Positions 49,334 through 60,669 of a DNA stretch of 64,000 bases are shown in pieces. Position 1 is the first letter of the stretch. Each line of letters starts with the position of its first letter. The DNA comes from Lathyrus oleraceus (taxonomy: Eukaryota; Streptophyta; Magnoliopsida; Fabales; Fabaceae), in NCBI RefSeq assembly GCF_024323335.1, contig NC_066579.1, positions 51,666,771 to 51,730,770 of the forward strand, in the 5' to 3' direction. A program made the position numbers and the translations under genes. The notes beneath the pieces are model-generated. The model saw nothing but the letters and a program-made list of their open reading frames with translations, did not search any database and had not been told where the DNA came from.

Positions 49334-50776
49334 TGATCGGGAAAATAGCAAGTGTACTATTTTGCCTTTTATAGTAATAATGGGGAAATTCCCCGAATGT
49401 CGATCTGAAGGACTGCAAGTTAATATTGAGTTTAAGTTACCATTCAATTAAACAAAAAATATGATGTTGGTTTTTAAGTGTAAAAATATAATAATACAAG
49501 TAATTGTAAAGAAGGATGAAAATAGGGGTTTATAGAGAAAAAAGAACAATGCCAGGGAAGGTGTATGATTTATCCCTGTAACAACTCTGAGTCACTATTG
49601 CATCAACCAATATCAATTACTACCAGTTCTCAAGGTTATTTTCTCCCAAGTCCTTGGTGAGAAAACCTTTAATCAATCTACCCTAATTCCTATGTCCATA
49701 GCCAATTAGGGTGAAGTTAAGTTGTATAATATCAAGAATACGTTGGTTCATACAGGGTATCCCTAGTCCTAGGTGATATCTACTGTAGAGTAACCTTATG
49801 AAAACCTTATCAATGGCTGTCCAGACTAATTGATAACCACAAATCAATCTCAATCGGTCCGAAAGAGAAAGCAATAAACACATCAAAAGGTTACCGTAAA
49901 AACAATATTATAAATGCAAATGTAAACTCAAATTCATTACAATTCTAAATCAGGGACACCCCCTAGCATTGGGGGGTTTAGATACTCATATTGTTTAAAA
50001 CAAATTCAAGATAAAAATTACACATTACAAGTAATTGGATGACTTTGATCTTCAATCGCTCCTGCTCATGAATATCTTCAGATCTCCAAATGCCTTGATC
50101 TCTGTAATACTTAATTGCTTCATAATATTGTGTTTTGCCGTCTTCCAAGATGATTTTTCCTTTAGCAGAAGACCTTCTTTTATAGTGAAAATTCCCAACA
50201 GCAATCGGACAGGTCCAAAGATAACTCTAAAAAACCTGACACACGAAAAGCCCGAGAAAACTGGATTTTTGGGCTTGGGCTGACACGGCCCGTATCAGCT
50301 GACACGGGTGGCCGTGTCAGCCTACTGTTTTGGCTGACACGCCCCTGGCAGGGGTGACACGGTTGAGGATATTGCCTGACACGGCCCGTGTCAGCTGACA
50401 CGGGTGGCCGTGTCAGGCTACTATTTTCTTCACTTGTCTTCCCTTTCCCTGACACGGCCCGTGTCAGGTGACACGGGTGGCCGTGTCAGGCCTCTTGTAC
50501 CAGGGTTTTCTGGTCCTTTGCTTGCCAGAATCTCGCACTGTCTCGGTCAGAGTTCTCTGGTTCTTCTACCTGGATCTGTTGTACAAAAACACAGTTATCC
50601 CACACATAAAATCACGACAATAAAAAGTAAAACATAACAAAGATTAAAAATGCGTAAATAAAATGACAAAAGTAAAACTAACTCGAAATATACCATAAAT
50701 TCCTGCACAGTGTGTCAAATGCCTCTGTTTCGCGTCGGATCAGTAATGAAAACTCAATGTAAATGGTGACTGATCA
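49334..50776 (-). repeat. 3' LTR of the Athila-related element (1443 bp)
   Basis: Direct repeat of 53448-54912. It contains three 41-bp modules of the type CTGACACGGCCCGTGTCAG, then a related GACACGGGTGGCCGTGTCAG, at 50280-50320, 50376-50416 and 50449-50489. Confidence 0.95.
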
Positions 50777-52095
50777 TAACCCTAAACTTAGCTCATTGCT
50801 TGTCCCAAGTAATGTTTCATTATCACTCCCCAGAATTCTTCATGTTTTCCACCACTGCTGAGATCATTCGCTAACGTCTTCCCTTTTCCTTTCACAAGTC
50901 CTGCATATCCTTGTAAGTCATTATTCACACTTCCACTTTAAAGCACTGTTTCACCTGTCAGCTTATATCACATTCTCACCAATTCTCTCGGGGTAAGCTA
51001 TTTACACTCATAATTCAAAGTATGCAATATCACTCACAAGTTTGAATAGTCTCTCTTTTCTCATTACCTACACATAACATACACACTTTTGAGGTCTTTC
51101 GGGTTGTAGCTTGGCTTGGGTTAGGGTATGGATTAAAAAAAAGGAAAACAAGTGGCTTTTGGTTCAGAGTCGATGATACATCCTGTGTTTGTTTATTTTA
51201 TTTCCTCGGTTTTCTTTTCTTATTTCTTTTTCACCGACTGCCCTTTTTCGTGCTTCTTTCTTTTGAACCTTCAAGTTATCTTTTTATTTTTATTTCTTTT
51301 TCTCAATTCATCAATTTTTTCTTTTTCTCTTGTTTTTGCACTTTCTTGGGCTTTGGGAGCTTTTGGGGTTTTTACCCCAAACTTAGTTTTTCAACACAGC
51401 TTTGAATGCATTATCATGACTCTGAACAAGGTGAGGAAATGTTTTGGCCAACGGTTACATTTATTGTGTTTAAACAAAAAAATGGATATAGGCTCAAATG
51501 GGGTTAACGATGGATATAATTATTCGGGATGGCTAGAAAGGCTCGGGGTTAATTACAAACAACGTGCCTCATTGTGTGTATCATGCAGTGACAGTCCTAG
51601 AGAGTCTATGCAAATTTAGAGTGATAAACACAAACCTGAATGACGCTCATGATGATCAATGTGTTTGGATTTTTATGACTCACTTGGTTTGGTTCCGCTT
51701 TGACAGGATCCACAGTACTCATTAATTTGGTGCAATTGCTTTCCTACTCCGGAATGTACAGGATACTCGTGTCAGTTAAGTTGTATACGTTACGTTCGAT
51801 CTTTACTTTCAGCAGTGTCACTTTTTGGGGAGATCCTTCACAATAATCCATGGTGAGTGGTGTGATCCTTTCATCCACTCTCAATCGTGATCATTACTAT
51901 TTCCAGTTTGTCAACACAAACTTGACACACTCGCAGCATAATGTACCTTCGACAGACAAATTACATCTAGAATACAAAAGTAAAAATAACACAATAACCA
52001 AATACTAATAAAAGACATAAAATCCCCCCCACACTTGAACTCAACATTGTCCACAATGATTTTGACCAAGAGCGGAGGATAGCACTCACAGGGTC
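50777..52095 (-). other. 3' non-coding region of the Athila-related element
   Basis: No coding recognised on the minus strand. Next to the LTR, the minus strand reads AAGTTTAGGGTTA, a likely polypurine tract. A pyrimidine-rich block at 51180-51345 gives a spurious 155-codon plus-strand frame. Confidence 0.7.
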
Positions 52096-53358
52096 CTATT
52101 GAGGAGGTGGTTGCGGGAAATGCAACATGAACTGTCGCATCATGCTGCTCATCTCATCCAACATCGCTCCTTGACGGGCTTGCTCGATGCCTTGACGTTG
52201 TTGTTCAGTTCTCAAGTCACCTATCTCGGTTTGTACCCAGCTCCACTGGTCAGTTGACCAAGATGAAGAACCCGCCGCCTGTTGGGTGGGTTCCTGATGC
52301 GATGGGACAAACTGCTCAGGAGGTGCTTGACGATCTTCCTCATCTATTTCCGTTCCTTCCACCTGGTCATCCATAAATTGCTCACCTGCAGTAAAATGGT
52401 CAGTTTTGTGGCCTTCATCCGCATCGGGGTCGGCGCTCACATACAACCAATTAGCACAGTCAGTAATAGCAACTCTGTCCGGATCCAACAAAGCGATGAT
52501 AAACCTCTTATGGATAAGTACGGAATAGTAAGTAAGGGTAACAACAATCATACCTTGTGAAATTAGAGTAAACATGTCAATTTTTGTGTTACCTGCAATT
52601 GGCATGTCTTCGAGTAAAACAGCTTGATACCCGAAATGCTCAGTGATTTGGGTGATCATTCCCCCTACGGATATGCCTCCGAAGTTTGCTCGGCTGACTC
52701 TGCCCAGATAGTCTGCTGCAAAGGCAGCTACATTGATGGCTTTGGTTTGAGCCATCGAGTACATAAATAACAACTCTCTTTGAGTAGCTACCCCTGTGCT
52801 ATCGCCTCTTCCAAATAGGGTATAGGCTAAACCCTTCTGGGTGTACCTGAAACATGGATTCTGGATGCCCGAGGCTTTCGCACCTTTGAAGGAGTAATCC
52901 TTCCTCCCGGTGATGGAGATCCAGAAATCCTTAGGTGAGAACCCGTCTGGGACCGCTCCTGGTCCGTTCAGAGGGAGTCGGAGTATTGCAGCTAACTCCT
53001 CAACAGACAATTCATGATAATTGTTAAATAACCGGAAACGTAAGGTGCCGAAATAATACCTGGTCGTGTCAATCCACCTTTTTTCCAGCTGGAATTCCAA
53101 CGTGCTAAGGAACTCGAGAGTAATGCGCTCGTATGTTGCCGCTTCCAAACTCATGAACTTGAGCATTCCCAAAACATGGAACATCCGGTATACCTCCATT
53201 TTCAGCCCTAGAGCATTCAGAGTATGCTCACACATATACCTTATCGGCATGAGTTTGCGCTTCTGGTGAATTTGGTATCGCCGTTCTTGTTCCGGATTGT
53301 CAAACACGAGGTTGTGTGGATTTAGATTCCGACTCGCGAGCTTCTGTGACTTTGCCAT
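52096..53358 (-). CDS. Athila ORF1-like protein, intact, 420 residues
   Basis: The only gene of the nested non-autonomous element. It resembles the plant retrotransposon ORF-1 (Athila ORF1) family: EQERRYQIHQKRKLMPIRY at about 24-42, a SLEAATYERITLEFLSTLE segment at about 72-90, FRLFNNYHELSVEELAAILRLP at about 108-129, and a conserved middle part to about 300. The C-terminal 110 residues are acidic then Gln/Pro-rich (EEDRQAPPEQ, then EQQRQGIEQARQGAMLDEMSSMMRQF), probably a coiled-coil oligomerisation segment. There are no zinc knuckles or enzyme motifs. The start ATG is 8 bases from the tRNA-like sequence, leaving almost no leader. A frame open for 420 codons in a pol-less element suggests selection or recent mobility. 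The molecular function, perhaps gag-like, is inferred. Confidence 0.85.
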   Translation of the reverse strand: MAKSQKLASRNLNPHNLVFDNPEQERRYQIHQKRKLMPIRYMCEHTLNALGLKMEVYRMFHVLGMLKFMSLEAATYERITLEFLSTLEFQLEKRWIDTTRYYFGTLRFRLFNNYHELSVEELAAILRLPLNGPGAVPDGFSPKDFWISITGRKDYSFKGAKASGIQNPCFRYTQKGLAYTLFGRGDSTGVATQRELLFMYSMAQTKAINVAAFAADYLGRVSRANFGGISVGGMITQITEHFGYQAVLLEDMPIAGNTKIDMFTLISQGMIVVTLTYYSVLIHKRFIIALLDPDRVAITDCANWLYVSADPDADEGHKTDHFTAGEQFMDDQVEGTEIDEEDRQAPPEQFVPSHQEPTQQAAGSSSWSTDQWSWVQTEIGDLRTEQQRQGIEQARQGAMLDEMSSMMRQFMLHFPQPPPQ

Positions 53359-53366
53359 TTCCGCAA

Positions 53367-53441
53367 GTTGTTGTAGTATAGTGGTGAGTATTCCCTCCTG
53401 TCACGCGGGTGACCTGAGTTCGATCCCTGGCAACGGCGCCA
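53367..53441 (+). other. Full-length tRNA-Asp-derived sequence at the primer site
   Basis: 75 bases, 72 plus an encoded CCA end, matching nuclear tRNA-Asp with anticodon GTC (loop CTGTCAC at about 53396-53402). The acceptor ends pair (GTTGTTG with CAACGGC), an A-box-like TAGTATAGTGG and a T-loop TTCGATC are present; there is one mismatch in each of the anticodon and T stems. It abuts the 5' LTR with 6 bases between, in the orientation where its complement is the element's primer site. The encoded CCA shows that it derives from mature tRNA by reverse transcription and not from a tRNA gene. Confidence 0.88.
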
Positions 53442-53447
53442 AAAACT

Positions 53448-54912
53448 TGATCGAGAAAATAGCAAGTGTACTATTTTGCCTTTTATAGTAATAATGGGGA
53501 AATTCCCCGAATGTCGATCTCAAGGACTGCAAGTTAATATTGAGTTTAAGTTACCATTCAATTAAACAAAAAGTATGAGGTTGGTTTTTAAGTGTAAAAA
53601 TATAATAATACAAGTAATTGTAAAGAAGGATGAAAATATGGGTTTATAGAGAAAAAGGAACAATGCCAGGGAAGGTGTATGATTTATCCCTGTAACAACT
53701 CTGAGTCACTATTGCATCAACAAATATCAATTACTACCAGTTCTCAAGGGTATTTTCTCCCAAGTCCTTGGTGAGAAAACCTTTAATCAGTCTACCCTAA
53801 TTCCTATGTCCATAGCCAATTAGGGTGAAGTTAAGTTGTATAATATCAAGAATACGCTGGTTCATACAGGGTATCCCTAGTCCTAGGTGATATCTATTGT
53901 AGAGTAACCTTATGAAAACCTTATCAATGGATGTCCAACCTAATTGATAACCACAAATCAATCTCAATTGGTCTGAAAGAGAAAGCAATAAACACATCAA
54001 AAGGTTACCGTAAAAACAATATTATAAATGCAAATGTAAACTCAAATTCATTATAATTCTAAATCAGGGACACCCCCTAGTATTGGGGGGTTTAGCTACT
54101 CATATTATTTAAAACAAATTCAAGATAAAAATTACACATTACAAGTAATTGGATGACTTTGATCTTCAATCGCTCCTGCTCATGAATATCTTCAGATCTC
54201 CAAATGCCTTGATCTCTGTAATACTTGATTGCTTCATAATACTGTGTTTTGCCGTCTTCCAAGATGATTTTTCCTTTAGCAGAAGACCTTCTTTTATAGT
54301 GAAAATTCCCAGCAGAAATTGGACAGGTTCAAAGATATCTCTAAAAAGCCCGACGAACAAAAAGCCTGAGAAAACTGGATTTTTGGGCTTGGGCTGACAC
54401 GGCCCGTGTCAGCTGACACGGGTGGCCGTGTCAGCCTACTGTTCTGGCTAACACGCCCCTGGCAGGGGTGACATGGTTGAGGATACTGCCTGTCACGGCC
54501 CGTGTCAGCTGACACGGGTGGCCGTGTCAGGCTACTGTTTTCTTCACTTGTCTTCCCTTGCCCTGACACGGCCCGTGTCAGGTGACACGGGTGGCTGTGT
54601 CAGGTGACACGGGTGGCTGTGTCAGGCCTTCTGTACCCGGGTTTTCTGCTCCTTTGCTTGTCGGAATCTCGCACTGTCTCGTTCTGAGTTCTCTGGTTCT
54701 TCTACCTGGATCTGTTGGACAAAAACACAGATATCCCATGCATAAAATCACGACAATAAAAAGTAAAACATAACAAAGATTAAAAGTGCGTAAATAAAAT
54801 GACAGAAGTAAAACTAACTCAAAATGTACCATAAATGCCTGCACAGTGTGTCAAATGCCTCTATTTCACGTCTGATCAGTAATGAAAACTCAATGTAAAT
54901 GGTGACTAATCA
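53448..54912 (-). repeat. 5' LTR of the Athila-related element (1465 bp)
   Basis: Same three palindromic modules (54394, 54490, 54563). The third has an extra 22-bp tandem copy, which accounts for this LTR being 22 bp longer than its partner. Confidence 0.95.
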
Positions 54913-54917
54913 ACACC

Positions 54918-55797
54918 AAATATCACTTGCTATGAATGTGGAAAGCAAGGACACATAAAGATGTATTATCCAAAATTCACCAAGAAGAATGGCTTCAAAA
55001 GTAGAAAGGACTCAAAATCTAAAAGAGCTTACATTGCATGGAAAGATAATGAAGTAAGTTCATCATCCAACTCGGAAAGTGTCAAATGTGCAAACCTTGC
55101 CTTGATGGCTTCACATCACTCTGATAATGAAGATGAAAAGGTTAGTAATGAATTTTATTTATTTATGATAATGATGCACAAGGTGCCATAGATGAACTTA
55201 TAAAAGAATGCAAAGTTCTGTATAAAACAGTGTCTAATCAAAAGAAACAAATTTTATCTCTTGAAGAAAAGATTGACACCATGAAAAAGGATTTTGAAGT
55301 TGAAAAATAAAATATTGTTAATAAACAAAAACATAATTTTGTATGCAAAGAATATGAATCTCTCTCCTTCCGAATTGTGCAATGAAAAAGAGTCATTGAA
55401 AGATATGAAAAAGGGAAAATTAGATTGGATGGTGTCCTTAGTCAACAAAGATATGCAAATGATAAAAGTGGATTTGGATACTTTAAATTTAATAAAACAA
55501 GTTCTAGTAAAACTATCTTTGTTAAGGCTAGTGACAAATCCAATAAAGAAAAAGTGAACAAATATAACAATATTCATCATTATCCTAAAAGGAAAAAATT
55601 TGTCAAGAAGAAATCTTATGTTCCTAGATATAAAACTAACTTTGTTCCTACTTGTTTCTATTATGGTATAAGTGGTCATACACCTAATGCTTGCTATATG
55701 AGAAACTTTAGTATGGAAAGTGGGCATTATGTGTGGGTCAAGAAAGGAACTAATTATGAAGGACCGAAAGCAATCTGGGTACCTAAAAACATCTAAT
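54918..55797 (+). pseudogene. gag: SIRE-like gag, part 2 (after the nested insertion)
   Basis: Resumes with zinc-knuckle-like CYECGKQGHIKMYY, where the fourth ligand (normally Cys) is Tyr. Then come a Ser/Asn/acidic stretch, a Lys-rich coiled part (EEKIDTMKKDFEVEK), and a second knuckle-like segment CFYYGISGHTPNACYMR followed by VWVKKGTNYEGPKAIWVPK, the usual lead-in to SIRE protease. It is spread over several frames (54961-55191, 55294-55557, 55425-55796) with stops. Continuity with 48460-49333 across the ACACC duplication is clear. Confidence 0.85.
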
Positions 55798-56782
55798 TTG
55801 ATTTGTAGGTATGCTTAAAGACCACTACAAATCTATGGTATCTCGATAGTGGTTGTTCTAAGCATATGGTAGGAGATATCAACAAATTTAAAAATCTAGT
55901 GCTTAAGGCCAAGGGATATGTCACTTATGGTGACAACAATAAAGGAAAGATTCTTGGGTATAGGCAAAGTTGGAGCACCACCTTTCACATCCATTGAAGA
56001 TGTTATTTATGTTGAAGAATTAAAGCATAATCTTCTTAGTATAAGCCAACTTTCCGACAAAGGCTTCAAGATCAAGTTCACCAAGGATGAATGCTTGATT
56101 GAAGATGAAGTCACTCATGAGGTAAAACTCAAGGGTAAGAGAATTAATAATATTTTTATGATTTCCCTAGATGATGTATCTTTGAAAGTAAAATGTGGCT
56201 ATGGCATAAAAGAATTTCTCATATTCATATGGAGCATTTAAATAAACTAGACAAACATGATCTTGTCATTGGTTTACCTAATGTAAAGTTTATCAAAGAT
56301 AAATCATGTGATGTTTGTCAAAAGGGAAAATAGACCAAATAAGCTTTCAAACCTAAGAATGTGGTGTCCACTTCAAGGCCACTACAATTGTTGCATATGG
56401 ACTTGTTTGGTCCATCAAGAACAAGAAGCTTCAGAGGTAATGCATATGCATTAGTTATTATTGATGATTTATCATATTTTCTTGGACATTCTTTCTAGTG
56501 CAGAAAAGTGACGCATTCAAGGAATTCAAGTATGCAAAGCAAATTCAAAATGAGAATACAAGTTCCATAAATATAACTAAAAATCCAGTCATGCACTCAA
56601 GAACAAAGCATATCAACATTCACCATCATTCTCTCTGTGATCGTGTGTTTAAAGGCGATGTTGAAGTTACATTTGTGGATACTCATAATCAACTTGCAGA
56701 TATATTCACAAAACTGCTAGCAAAAGAACCTTTTTACAAAATTCGAAGGGAACTTGGCATATTAGATGAGGTAGATGTATGA
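55798..56782 (+). pseudogene. pol: SIRE-like pol with integrase-to-RNase H deletion
   Basis: Protease-like LWYLDSGCSKHMVGD at about 55837-55880, then IEDVIYVEELKHNLLSISQLSDKGFKIKF (frame 55918-56241), a pre-integrase HLNKLDKHDLVIGLPNVKF and CDVCQKGK in another frame, then LQLLHMDLFGPSRTRS and an integrase start near 56390-56500. At about 56560-56580 the text changes to KNPVMHSRTKHINIHHHSLCDRVFKGDVEVTFVDTHNQLADIFTK, the extreme C-terminus of copia RNase H, and runs to a stop at 56782. The integrase core, all of RT and most of RNase H are missing. Several stops are also present. Confidence 0.85.
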
Positions 56783-56840
56783 CTCTTCAAATATATTCAT
56801 TAATCATCAGTTAAAAACTGCCAAGGTACATACCAACTTT

Positions 56841-58384
<1,544 letters not shown>

Positions 58385-58551
58385 CCCTCATTCCGAAAAA
58401 AATCCCAACATTAATTTCCATTAATACCCACTCATAAAATCCAATTCATAACACATCCTTCCCCCATTCCAACTCTCATGATCTCTTCTCCTAACCAATC
58501 CGAAAATTCCCTTTTCAAACCCTAACTCTCACTTTCTCAAAAAAAATCTTC

Positions 58552-58920
58552 ATGGCACCTTCAAGAAAGGAAAGAGGAAAGGCCAAGGTCGGAGAAGCTA
58601 GCTCTCAGAATGATCCTCTGATGTTGAAGCAACTATCACAGGACCCACTCTTAAGTCGAGGAGATTAACTTTCAACATCCAGAATCATCCACTCATGCTA
58701 GCAAAATACGGGTCTATCATCTTTTCCAACTGCTAGCTTTAACTTTCATGATCCTCTAGCCTATCAAGGAGTAATATCTTTCATATCTAACTCTGGACCC
58801 ATTTACTTGGATCTAGTTAGAGAATTTTATGTAAATTTATCAATTGGTACTGGGTGCATTTTGTAATCAAAAGTGAAGGACAAAAATACTGTAAATTTAT
58901 CAATTGGTAATGGACATGAC
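58552..58920 (+). pseudogene. 3' ORF of the SIRE-like element, truncated
   Basis: Starts MAPSRKERGKAKVGEASSQ at 58552. After a stop near 58666 and shifts there are recognisable segments: NFHDPLAYQGVISFISNSGPIYLDLVREFYVNLSIGTGC (about 58730-58862). It resembles the additional, sometimes env-like or transposon-protein-like, ORF downstream of pol in legume copia elements. A segment TGTAAATTTATCAATTGGTA is repeated at about 58831 and 58891. The ORF is cut by a deletion reaching into the 3' LTR. Function unknown. Confidence 0.55.
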
Positions 58921-58970
58921 AAAGTACCTAATTCACCCCTCCCTCCTCTTAGGTGCATTCCATACTTACA
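58921..58970 (+). repeat. Residual 3' LTR end of the SIRE-like element
   Basis: About 50 bp matching the end of the 5' LTR (GTACCTAATTCACCCC, then GTGCATTCCATACTTACA), immediately followed by the target duplication ATAGT. Confidence 0.85.
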
Positions 58971-58975
58971 ATAGT

Positions 58976-59742
58976 TTATATAATTGGATTGGACATAACA
59001 TCGATGGTGGCTCTACCTTTTTGGTTGCTTGCTGATAGTTGCGTTGCGCTAGGAACAAATTGTGTCTTGCTAATGAAATTGTATCTTCATATACTTTGAA
59101 ACTCATAACAATGAATTGTGCTAATCTGTTAGCTAAATGTTTTCTCAAGCAGTGTCTTATCTAATTAGAACGATCACGTGGAATGCACACAAAGGTAGTA
59201 ATATAATTTTGAATGTTAATGACAGTAGCCTCAGTAATCCCGACGTCTCAAGTTTTGGTGGGTTGATTTGAAGTGTTGATGGTGTTTGGGTTCACGATTT
59301 TGTGGGTAATATTGGTTATTCCAATATCCTTCATGTTGAGTGATTGCATTATATCATGCTTTGTGTATGACCTAAAAACTTGGCAGTGAAGACTTGAGGT
59401 GTTATTCTAACTCCAACTCTATTATCAAGCTTATCACATAGTCGGTTAATGTTTAACATCACTGTGCTGCTAATCTTCACAATATTAAAAAGCTTCTCGT
59501 TAGGGAATGCCGGGTTCAAATATTTCGTACTCTTAGGAAGAAGAATGTTTGTGTTGACTATCTAGCAAAACATGGAACTGACAATGATGCGGCGTACCAG
59601 TCTTTTGCAGAGCCTACTATAGGAATCATCACTCACTTACTAGTTGGCGCTAGTGAGATTTTATTTTTTAAATAATTTTTTTTCTTTTCCTTTTTTACTT
59701 GTACAAAAAAAATATTCAAGTTCAAAAAAAAAGAAAAAAAAT
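58976..59742 (+). pseudogene. LINE C-terminal RNase H remnant, right part
   Basis: Continuation of the LINE at 45671-47139. In shifting frames: a Trp-rich linker (LYNWIGHNI-like near 58975), RARNKLCLANE-like residues at about 59040, NVD-SSLSNPG-like RNase H start at about 59210-59240, VWVHDFVGNIGYSNILHVE at about 59284-59340, and the C-terminal VQIFRTLRKKNVCVDYLAKHGTDNDAAYQSF at about 59510-59610. A/T-rich runs with A-tracts at about 59705-59742 are probably the poly(A) end. Stops and shifts are numerous. Confidence 0.8.
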
Positions 59743-60548
59743 TATTTGAATTTAAAATAAAAATCAAAAATGAAAAATCAAATAAAATAGAGAACACTAT
59801 TTTCAATTAAATTCTTTTATTAAATACATGAATAAAAACTAAATAATATAATAATGATCTTTAACTTTAAATACTAATTCATATAATAATAAAAACTAAC
59901 TATAAGAATACTAACAATAAACTTTAATTGCTTTATTAAGTCATCTATAATAGAGAAATTCAATAATAACAAGTTTGAATTGTGAAATTTTGATTATTAG
60001 ATACTAAAGAGTGAAATTTTAATTATTAGATATTTAATAAAAATATTATTTTAAAATAGTATACTTTAATTTGAATTAATATTTAAAGTTGTATTACATA
60101 GAACTTTACAAATGCTAAATAAAATTATTTTGAATCAAAATATAAAATAAATATAATATAGTTTTACCAAAAAAAAAATATTAATTAAGTGAAGTATCCT
60201 ACCAACCACATATTAATTAGATAATTATATTAAAAAACATACTTTTCCGTACATTGCTTCTCATAAAAATATCATTTATCTATAAGACAGAATCATATCT
60301 ACACCGCAAATTATTCTCATTAGATTCGTAAAAGAAATTCAAAGTTATCATATCCTTTCCTTTTCTTTTAGAAAAAAATTAAGTGATAATCTATTTTATT
60401 TCATTTCTATCTTTAAGAAATTAAAAAATAACCATTTTATTCCAATTTTCAAAATTCAATTGATCTAGTAGATAAAAAGATTCTCCGAAGACAACCACTA
60501 AAAAGTTAATAACAATTTAATAGTAATTTTTTCTACATATCATTCTAT
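59743..60548. other. AT-rich intergenic DNA upstream of GS1
   Basis: No gene or element recognised. Very AT-rich, with a TTAAATA-like and poly-A/T character. It contains the proximal promoter region of the downstream gene. Confidence 0.6.
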
Positions 60549-60556
60549 TATAAATA
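60549..60556 (+). promoter_or_regulatory. TATA box of the glutamine synthetase gene
   Basis: TATAAATA lies 114 bases upstream of the start codon. With a transcription start about 30 bases downstream (near 60580) the 5' leader would be about 90 bases, normal for a plant GS1 gene. Confidence 0.7.
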
Positions 60557-60669
60557 GGTTCATATCTCACACTTTCTTTTAACCCTTACAAAAAGCCAGA
60601 GATTCCTCTGTAGCTATCTTTCAACAAAACCGCGTTCTTCTTTTTCCTTCAAAGCTTTTCATTATCATT

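Larger units (their letters stand above)
49334..54912 (-). mobile_element. Non-autonomous Athila-related element with one ORF
   Basis: A 5,579-bp insertion in the copia gag with perfect target duplication ACACC (49329-49333 and 54913-54917). LTRs 49334-50776 and 53448-54912 start TGATC and end ATCA on the plus strand. The element reads on the minus strand: 5' LTR (54912-53448), a CCA-tailed tRNA-Asp sequence in place of a short primer site, one intact Athila ORF1-like gene (53358-52096), a 1.3-kb non-coding 3' region and 3' LTR. No protease, RT, RNase H or integrase is present, so it must be mobilised in trans, presumably by an Athila. Use of a tRNA-Asp primer is typical of Athila. Confidence 0.92.

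Noticed and set aside
50180..50455. 91-codon frame with repeated TRPPVSADTGR, also at 54294-54569
   Set aside because: The apparent protein repeat reflects the palindromic DNA modules inside the LTRs; it is present in both LTR copies and lacks other coding signs.
51152..51619. 155-codon Phe/Leu-rich plus-strand frame
   Set aside because: Produced by a pyrimidine-rich non-coding block on the opposite strand of the Athila-related element; no recognisable domain.
52282..52560. Plus-strand frames at 52282-52560 and 53066-53488
   Set aside because: Shadows opposite the intact 420-codon Athila ORF1-like gene.
53367..53441. Functional nuclear tRNA-Asp gene
   Set aside because: It encodes the CCA end, sits exactly at the primer position of a retroelement, and has mismatches in the anticodon and T stems. 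Derivation from primer tRNA explains it better.
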